A stretch of DNA of 64,000 nt from Clostridium hydrogenum (GTDB taxonomy: Bacteria > Bacillota > Clostridia > Clostridiales > Clostridiaceae). The DNA lies in the NCBI RefSeq assembly GCF_021432385.1, contig NZ_JAEACT010000003.1, positions 434,001 to 498,000 on the forward strand, written 5' to 3'. Made by a program: the position numbers and the translations under genes. Under the pieces are notes generated by a model. The model had not been told where the DNA came from, did not search any database, and was given only the letters and a program-made list of their open reading frames with translations. Below are positions 58,214-64,000 of this stretch, one piece after another. Within the stretch, counting starts at the first letter, position 1. Each line of letters starts with the position of its first letter.

Positions 58214-58870
58214 TTACTTTTCAATATGTATGATTCCCTGTTCTATTGCCACTGCAACAGCCTCTGACCTAGAATTGACTTTAAGCTTACTATATATATT
58301 TGTTAAGTGAGCCTTGACGGTTCTTTCAGATATTCCCATATCAAAGGCTATTTCCTTACTTGTACAACCTCTTGCAATAGCTTGTAAAATAAATAATTCT
58401 CTTTCCGTAATTGCAATATTAAATGAATCACTGCTTTGTTTCTGTTCTTCTTTTTTAGCAGAAAAGATACTTTTACTAATTTCCGGCTGAATAAGTATTT
58501 CTCCCCTTATTGCAGCATCAACTGTTCTAATAAGATTTTCACGTGTAGTGTCTTTAAGCAAATATCCCTTAGCGCCAAGTGAAAGTGCTTCTCTTATTAA
58601 ATTACCTTCATTGTATGTTGTCAAAATAATTATCGGCACCAAATTGCTTTTTTCATTTAGTGCTTTTATTGTTTCTATTCCATTCATTTTAGGCATACTT
58701 AAATCTAATAAAATTACATCTGGTTTTAGCTTTTCTATGAGCATTATGGCTTTTTCGCCATCTTCTGCTTCTCCTATAACTTCATAATTTTCTTCAGTCT
58801 CAAATATTAATTTTAGTCCCTCTCTGACTACAAAATGATCATCAACCACTAATATTTTTTTCTTATTCAT
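58214..58870 (-). CDS. NarL/LuxR-type response regulator
   Basis: A 218-residue regulator: receiver domain (1-120, phospho-aspartate in DVILLDLSMPKMNG, Lys in GYLLKDT) and a GerE helix-turn-helix (ITERELFILQAIARGCTSKEIAFDMGISERTVKAHLTNIYSKL). It overlaps the kinase gene by 8 bases; its AAAGGAG site lies inside the kinase frame. Targets are unknown; the pair resembles LiaSR/DesKR-type systems of cell-envelope stress. Confidence 0.93.
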   Translation of the reverse strand: MNKKKILVVDDHFVVREGLKLIFETEENYEVIGEAEDGEKAIMLIEKLKPDVILLDLSMPKMNGIETIKALNEKSNLVPIIILTTYNEGNLIREALSLGAKGYLLKDTTRENLIRTVDAAIRGEILIQPEISKSIFSAKKEEQKQSSDSFNIAITERELFILQAIARGCTSKEIAFDMGISERTVKAHLTNIYSKLKVNSRSEAVAVAIEQGIIHIEK

Positions 58871-60083
58871 TTTCGTTAATTTCTCCTTTCTTAATTGGTA
58901 TTACAACACATACATTAGTACCAGATCTTTTTTTACTTTTTATTTCGATTTTCCCACCAATTGCATGCACACGTTCTGTTATACCCAATAGCCCATAATG
59001 TCCGTAGATTTTATCTAAATTACTAACCTCAAACCCTATACCATCATCTGCAATATTTATCTTTATTTCATCTTCAGTTTCCATTATTTTAATTAATGCA
59101 TTTTTTGCTTTTGAATGCTTTGCAATATTATTTAAACCTTCCCTTACAATATATATAATATGCTTAAATTTATTGTAAGATATATCAGACTTTATTTTTA
59201 TATTTTCTGAAACAGGAATATTTGACACAGCTTTAAAAGCTAATATTTCATTTTCTATTTTTTTAGTAAAGTCTATCTCTTCGTTTGTTTTAAATCGTAA
59301 ATCATCTATAACAAGTCTAGAATCTGCTAGAGTTTTCCTCGCATGTTCCATTGACTTTTGTACAATTTCCTGAGCACGGTTTATATTTCCCTTATTTAAA
59401 TTAGCATCTACAGCTTCTAACTGCATAATCACACCTGCAAGTCCCTGAGAAAGCGTATCATGTAAATCTCTTGCCATTCTCTGTCTCTCATTTGCTAAAG
59501 TTAATTCCTCCACTTTTTCATAGGCAAATTCAAGCTCTTTTAAAACTTTTTGAGTTTGTATGCGAGCCTTTACCTGTTTAAAAAATATAGCTGAATACGC
59601 ACGAATAGCAGTATTTATAAGCATGAGGATTGGAATATACTTTATTAAATATCGCCATCCATCAAGTGTTACAATAGTACCACAAAATATACAGTAAAAA
59701 AAACTGGACGCAACAATAGCTTTTATAGTATTAGAATAAACTACTATACTTTGGAATATCAGCATTGGAATCAAGCCAAGAAATATAACCTCATAGGATT
59801 CACGCATTATAACTATGCAATTTAAAATTATCGCTCCCTGCACAACAAAATACAACCAATATCTATTTTTGAATATTCTGTCAAAAAACAGGTACATTAA
59901 TAAATGTAGTGCCATTGCTAGTGTAAATCCAAATATTGAAACAAAGGATGATTTATATATTGCCTGTGTAAATATAACAGCAAAATAAACCAAAATAACT
60001 CCAATTATTATTGGCATTTTAGACAACCCAGTTTCATCTGAATCTACTACAAATGCCAGCCTAAGTATATTTTTCAAAGCCAT
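58863..60083 (-). CDS. NarL-family sensor histidine kinase
   Basis: A 406-residue kinase with about six membrane helices in residues 22-175 and almost no external loop, then a coiled coil, a HisKA_3 domain with the phosphorylated His in ERQRMARDLHDTLSQGLAG, and an HATPase with REGLNNIAKHSKAK and DDGIGFE. A membrane-embedded sensor of this type usually reads membrane state or an intramembrane signal. GGAGGAGG precedes the ATG. First gene of the pair. Confidence 0.92.
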   Translation of the reverse strand: MALKNILRLAFVVDSDETGLSKMPIIIGVILVYFAVIFTQAIYKSSFVSIFGFTLAMALHLLMYLFFDRIFKNRYWLYFVVQGAIILNCIVIMRESYEVIFLGLIPMLIFQSIVVYSNTIKAIVASSFFYCIFCGTIVTLDGWRYLIKYIPILMLINTAIRAYSAIFFKQVKARIQTQKVLKELEFAYEKVEELTLANERQRMARDLHDTLSQGLAGVIMQLEAVDANLNKGNINRAQEIVQKSMEHARKTLADSRLVIDDLRFKTNEEIDFTKKIENEILAFKAVSNIPVSENIKIKSDISYNKFKHIIYIVREGLNNIAKHSKAKNALIKIMETEDEIKINIADDGIGFEVSNLDKIYGHYGLLGITERVHAIGGKIEIKSKKRSGTNVCVVIPIKKGEINENE

Positions 60084-60141
60084 CCTCCTCCTTTATGAAA
60101 TTATGACATATACAAATTTCAATGTCAAAATCTATTACTAT

Positions 60142-60239
60142 AGATATACCAGTTCAACTAATGAAATTCATGTGCACCATAATGCCCAGAATACGGCATT
60201 TTGGTACAAATAAATTTCAAGTTTCAAGATGGTTTATCT
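60142..60239. repeat. Family C palindromic repeat (98 bp), copy 5
   Basis: Ends AGATATACC / GGTTTATCT, arms as in the other copies. Lies between the MMPL gene and the two-component pair. Confidence 0.88.
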
Positions 60240-60252
60240 TTATTAAAACATT

Positions 60253-60295
60253 AAAGCAGCTGTAGCATTTAAAAACTTTCAAATACTACAGCTCC
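60253..60295 (-). terminator. Terminator-like hairpin after the MMPL gene
   Basis: AGCTGTAG and CTACAGCT (60258-60265 and 60286-60293) with inner ATTT/AAAT pairing. The minus-strand tail GCTTTAATGTTTT is only moderately T-rich. Confidence 0.55.
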
Positions 60296-60336
60296 TTACT
60301 ACTCTCTACCCTATTTTACTCATAGTTGTCAATAAT

Positions 60337-62517
60337 TTATGCAATATCCTCTTCTTTTCCCTTATTTAACGCTTCTCCTTCAATATCAAACTTAGGTAAA
60401 ATTTTATCTAACCATTTTGGTATATACCAAGCACTTTTCCCAAGCAAGGTCATAACCGCTGGTACAAATGTCAATCTTACCACAAAGGCGTCAAATAAAA
60501 CACCGAAGGCCATTGGAATTCCCATAGATTTAATATTCATATCCGGCTGAACACCAAAACTTGCAAAAACAATAGTCATTATTAATCCTGCTGCCGCAAC
60601 TACGACACCACTACTTTTTATTCCAGAAAAAATAGCTTCCTTTGCATTGCCTGTTTTCGTGAAATTCTCCCTCATTCGACTTACTAAAAACACTTCATAA
60701 TCCATTGCTAAACCAAATAATATTCCTATAGCTATTACAGGGATAAAACATAATAATGGTCCTGCTTTAGCTATACCTAATAGGTCCGCAAAATTTCCTT
60801 TTTGCATAGTTAAAACATCAAAACCTAGTGTTGCAACTAAAGTCATTGCAAATCCAAGAACAGCCTTAATTGGTACAAGTATAGATCTGAATACTAAAAG
60901 CATCAAAATCAAAGCAAGTACGATAATAACTCCAGCAAATTTTGGAATTGCGTTGCTAAGCTTATTAGACGTATCTATATTAACCGCTGTTCTTCCTGTT
61001 ACCATTAATTCAACATTATCATTCTTTTCAGTATCTGCACTTTTATCACGAATTGCATTAACTAAATCCTTAGTTTCTTTATCATTTGGTCCAGTTTTAG
61101 GTGTCACTTGAACCATCCCTATGCTTTTATCCTTAGTTGGCATTGCTGGTGTTATACTAGCTATATCTGGCAAACTCTTAATTTCTTTAGCTGCTTCTTG
61201 CATAGCTTTAAAAGAATTATTTTCTGCTTTAGATGCATCTAAAACAACTACAAGAGTACCATTAACTCCTTCTCCAAAGCCTTCTGACATAATGTCATAG
61301 CCTTTTCTTTCTGTACTTGTTTTTTGCATCATTCCATTATCAGGAAGTCCTAGTTCCATATCAGTAGCTGAATAACCAATTGCAGCAGTTATTACTAAAA
61401 CAAGAATAATTGTAACAATTGGATGCTTAGTTACTATTCTTCCCCAAAGATTTGGTTTTTCATTTTTCTCTTTAGAAAATGATTCAGTAGAAACCTTATT
61501 CTTTTTCTTTGGACGTATATGATGTCCTGCAAGTCTTATAACTGCTGGAACTGCTGTAAGTGAAACCATTACTACAACAAGTACCATAGCTGCAGCAACC
61601 TCTCCCATAACTCCTAAAAATGGCACTCCACATAATGATAATCCACATAATGCAATAATAACAGTTGTTCCTGCAAATAAAACTGCACTACCTGATGTAC
61701 CCATTGCTAGAGCAGCAGCTTCTTGTAATTCTTCACCTTCACTAAGATTTTGGCGATATCTAGAAATGATAAATAATGCATAATCAATTCCTACCGCTAA
61801 ACCAACCATAGATGCTAAAGATATTGACATTGCAGACATGTCTACAACACTAGTTGCAGCCATAATGCCAAGTAATCCAGTAATTAATCCAATAAGCGCT
61901 GTTATTATCGGTAACCCCGCTGCTATAAGCGATCCAAGAGTAAAAGCAAGAACAATAAATGCTGCTATAATACTTACTACCTCAGAACTTCCACCAACTT
62001 CAGTTTTTGATAAAGTAACACTTCCTCCGAGTTCTGTTTGAATACCTGCATCTCTAGAGGTTTTTATACATTCTAGTACTTTATCTTTAGATTGCTGCGT
62101 AACCTTACCTGATTCAACATTATATGTAACATCTGCATAAGCAATTTTTCCATCTTTGCTAATAGTTCTTCTCATGTATGGGCTTGCTACTGATTTAACA
62201 GCCTTATCTTTTTTCTGTACTTGTTCCATAGTTTTATTTATAGCCTTCATCACCGATGGATCCTTCATTGTTTTTCCATCTTTAACTTTAAAAATAAGTC
62301 TTATAGTTCCATAGTCTGTAGTTTTTCCTGTAGCCTTTTGAAGCACCTCTCCTGCTTTTTGAGATTCTGTACCTGGAATAGTCATATCCCCTTTAAAATC
62401 AATACCATTACTTGCTACTAAACCAACTGCAACTACTATAACCATTATCCAAAATAAGATGACTCTCTTAGGTCTTCTGTAGCACCAATTACCGAGCTTG
62501 TACAATAATTTCGCCAT
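60337..62517 (-). CDS. MMPL-family RND transporter
   Basis: A 726-residue inner-membrane exporter with two MMPL halves, each with a large external loop and a bundle of five or six helices. VGIDYALFIISRYRQNL in the first half and FGLAMDYEVFLVSRMRENF in the second are the GxxxDY proton-relay motifs. Such proteins export lipids, antimicrobial peptides or drugs. It lies 130 bases downstream of a TetR gene on the same strand, which probably controls it. GAGAGGAG precedes the ATG. Substrate unknown. Confidence 0.93.
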   Translation of the reverse strand: MAKLLYKLGNWCYRRPKRVILFWIMVIVVAVGLVASNGIDFKGDMTIPGTESQKAGEVLQKATGKTTDYGTIRLIFKVKDGKTMKDPSVMKAINKTMEQVQKKDKAVKSVASPYMRRTISKDGKIAYADVTYNVESGKVTQQSKDKVLECIKTSRDAGIQTELGGSVTLSKTEVGGSSEVVSIIAAFIVLAFTLGSLIAAGLPIITALIGLITGLLGIMAATSVVDMSAMSISLASMVGLAVGIDYALFIISRYRQNLSEGEELQEAAALAMGTSGSAVLFAGTTVIIALCGLSLCGVPFLGVMGEVAAAMVLVVVMVSLTAVPAVIRLAGHHIRPKKKNKVSTESFSKEKNEKPNLWGRIVTKHPIVTIILVLVITAAIGYSATDMELGLPDNGMMQKTSTERKGYDIMSEGFGEGVNGTLVVVLDASKAENNSFKAMQEAAKEIKSLPDIASITPAMPTKDKSIGMVQVTPKTGPNDKETKDLVNAIRDKSADTEKNDNVELMVTGRTAVNIDTSNKLSNAIPKFAGVIIVLALILMLLVFRSILVPIKAVLGFAMTLVATLGFDVLTMQKGNFADLLGIAKAGPLLCFIPVIAIGILFGLAMDYEVFLVSRMRENFTKTGNAKEAIFSGIKSSGVVVAAAGLIMTIVFASFGVQPDMNIKSMGIPMAFGVLFDAFVVRLTFVPAVMTLLGKSAWYIPKWLDKILPKFDIEGEALNKGKEEDIA

Positions 62518-62650
62518 AAATTTTCTCCTCTCAATATGTAATTTTTTATAATCTTAAAATGACTACTCATTTATCTTATAATTAATTTACGGCTGCAACA
62601 ATTGTACCTTAGGGCAAAATGGTATGTACTTTTAGGTAAGGGTTAATTTT

Positions 62651-63226
62651 CTATTCTAAAGTTCCAATTGCCATAATCACAATATCCTCTGCTGTTTTTG
62701 CCACTTCCTCCACAGATGTAACCATTCCATCCTTAACCCATTTTTGCAATATGCCTAAGCATCCGGAACTTATAAAAACACAGAAATATTCCATTCTTTC
62801 TTTTGACACACTTTTAAAATTGTTAGAATATCTATCAATAAATCTTTCTTTTCCCATATTCATCAGTTTTAACGTAAACAATTTATCACCATGTTCACCT
62901 AATGTTAATACGTATAAATCAATATTCTCTTTTATATATTTAAAAATTTTAGCAATCACTACTGTAGAAGTAAGTTCATCCTCAATGTGATTGAGAGGTT
63001 CTAGTGCTTTTTCGAAATCCAACTGCAACTCATCTTCAATTTGTTTTAATAAATCATATATATCCGTATAGTGGTTATAGAAGGTTCCACGATTAATTTG
63101 AGCCTCGCAGCAAAGTTCCTTTATAGATATACTTTGAATTGGCTTTTGTTCTAAAATGTTTATAAATGCTTTTCTTATTAATAATTTGGTAACTCTAGTA
63201 CGATGATCAATGCTTAGTTTCTTCAA
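62651..63226 (-). CDS. TetR-family regulator
   Basis: A 191-residue regulator with an N-terminal TetR helix-turn-helix (RVTKLLIRKAFINILEQKPIQSISIKELCCEAQINRGTFYNHYTDIYDLL) and a C-terminal ligand domain of the TetR_C_7 kind. It is the upstream neighbour of the MMPL exporter gene on the same strand and divergent from the chemotaxis receptor gene. It likely represses the exporter until a ligand binds. Confidence 0.9.
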   Translation of the reverse strand: MKKLSIDHRTRVTKLLIRKAFINILEQKPIQSISIKELCCEAQINRGTFYNHYTDIYDLLKQIEDELQLDFEKALEPLNHIEDELTSTVVIAKIFKYIKENIDLYVLTLGEHGDKLFTLKLMNMGKERFIDRYSNNFKSVSKERMEYFCVFISSGCLGILQKWVKDGMVTSVEEVAKTAEDIVIMAIGTLE

Positions 63227-63393
63227 AATAAAAACCCCTTATTCGACATTTTATATGTAATTTGTTCAATAACTATTCATTTTGTATAAATTTGATTATA
63301 GCTTGCAAGCCTAAATTTAATTATAATTTAATATAAACTGATATGAAATTCAATAAAATTAAATACATAATTTAATTTTTCAGGAGGAACCTT

Positions 63394-64000
63394 ATGGATA
63401 TAAAGCAAAAATTTCTAAACTCAACTTTAAACTCAATTAAATTCAAACTTATAATTGCCGTTGTAATCGTACAAATTCTTAGTACTAATATAGGCCAGGC
63501 TGTCAATTCAACTATTGCAAATGGTAGAAAAGCATTAGCAACTGCAGGTGTAAACACTAGCTCTTTTGATGGCACAATTGGTTTTTACGTATCCTCTGGC
63601 TTAAGTATTATAATTTCCGTTTTTATTATCGTTTTTGTCTACGATAAACTTGTTTTAAAAAGATTAAAAAAAGTATTAGATTACACAGAAAAACTTAAAA
63701 ATGGAGATTTATCTACTGAACTTACTTTAAAAGGTAATGATGATATAAGCAGATTAGGAGCAGCTTTAGATAAAGCTACTTCAAATATCAAATTACTGTT
63801 ATCTGATATATCTGATACTTCAAAAGTCATGAATACTTCAAGCCATGAACTATTAATATCTACCAAAACTTCTTCTTCAAGCATAAATACCATTAATTCA
63901 ACATCATCTATACTTTCTGAAGATGCTTTGTCTTTAATGAATTCTACTCAAAAAGCAAATCTATCAATTGCTGAAATAGTAGATACAAACAAATCGCTTT
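63394..64000 (+). CDS. Methyl-accepting chemotaxis protein, N-terminal part
   Basis: The start ATG at 63394 has AGGAGG seven bases upstream, and the frame is open to the window end (202 codons). Two membrane helices (about 19-36 and 65-88) flank a short external loop of about 28 residues, followed by a HAMP domain (LKRLKKVLDYTEKLKNGDLSTELTLKGNDDISRLG) and the start of a long helical signalling domain rich in S, T and N. With so small an external loop it may sense intracellular or membrane cues. The signalling tip lies beyond the window. Confidence 0.85.
   Translation, partial: MDIKQKFLNSTLNSIKFKLIIAVVIVQILSTNIGQAVNSTIANGRKALATAGVNTSSFDGTIGFYVSSGLSIIISVFIIVFVYDKLVLKRLKKVLDYTEKLKNGDLSTELTLKGNDDISRLGAALDKATSNIKLLLSDISDTSKVMNTSSHELLISTKTSSSSINTINSTSSILSEDALSLMNSTQKANLSIAEIVDTNKSL

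Overview
The window reads as a low-GC Firmicutes chromosome, almost certainly Clostridium sensu stricto and perhaps close to the solvent-forming C. beijerinckii group. The reasons are strong AT richness, Gram-positive ribosome binding sites, the order rpoN-cggR-gap-pgk-tpiA-gpmI-eno-secG-rnr-smpB-ssrA, a tmRNA tag ending DNDNLALAA, and many PTS, GH1 and uronate genes. Species cannot be fixed from the sequence alone. Nearly every gene is on the minus strand.

Layout. 1-7.5 kb: end of a DUF2500 gene, then a cellobiose-type PTS operon (EIIA, EIIB, EIIC, a decayed GH1 tail, an intact 6-phospho-beta-glucosidase), a DUF3284 gene and a LevR/CelR-like PRD regulator whose AAA+ ATPase motifs are lost. 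7.5-9.6 kb: palindromic repeats interrupted by an IS3-family element. 9.6-16.3 kb: sugar ABC importer (two permeases and a lipoprotein) with a YesM/YesN two-component system. 16.5-24.1 kb: oligoendopeptidase F, an alpha/beta hydrolase, a membrane protein, and glycerol dehydrogenase plus dihydroxyacetone kinase with a PocR/AraC regulator. 24.5-26 kb: a second GH1 enzyme.

26-33.4 kb is the accessory region. It holds nested palindromic repeats, gene remnants, a UPF0175 gene, small phage-like genes (DUF960 and others) and a four-gene defence-like operon resembling type II Thoeris: a TIR protein with extra domains, two tandem two-TM Macro-domain proteins, and a ThsB-like TIR protein. The region ends exactly at the 3' end of tmRNA, and a partial copy of that 3' end plus its terminator lies at 27.72-27.77 kb, suggesting an old integration at ssrA. 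No integrase is visible.

33.4-47.8 kb is the core: tmRNA, SmpB, RNase R, SecG, the lower glycolytic operon under CggR (with a recognisable CggR-type operator) and sigma-54. 48-50.5 kb: DegV, TrmL and a HAD phosphatase. 50.9-58 kb: a uronate catabolic cluster (uxaC, LacI regulator, uxaB, uxaA, kdgA, kdgK) converting glucuronate/galacturonate to pyruvate and glyceraldehyde 3-phosphate, which feeds the glycolytic enzymes. 58.2-64 kb: a NarL-type two-component pair, TetR plus an MMPL exporter, and the start of a chemotaxis receptor.

A striking layer is a set of intergenic palindromic repeat families (here called A to E). Family C is about 98 bp with matching termini, occurs in five well-preserved copies, and one copy sits inside a family D element whose uninterrupted copy lies 1.1 kb away, giving a natural filled/empty site pair. 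Family A is about 190-250 bp and is bounded by tandem heptamers. Together they fill most intergenic spaces, including spaces inside the glycolytic operon.
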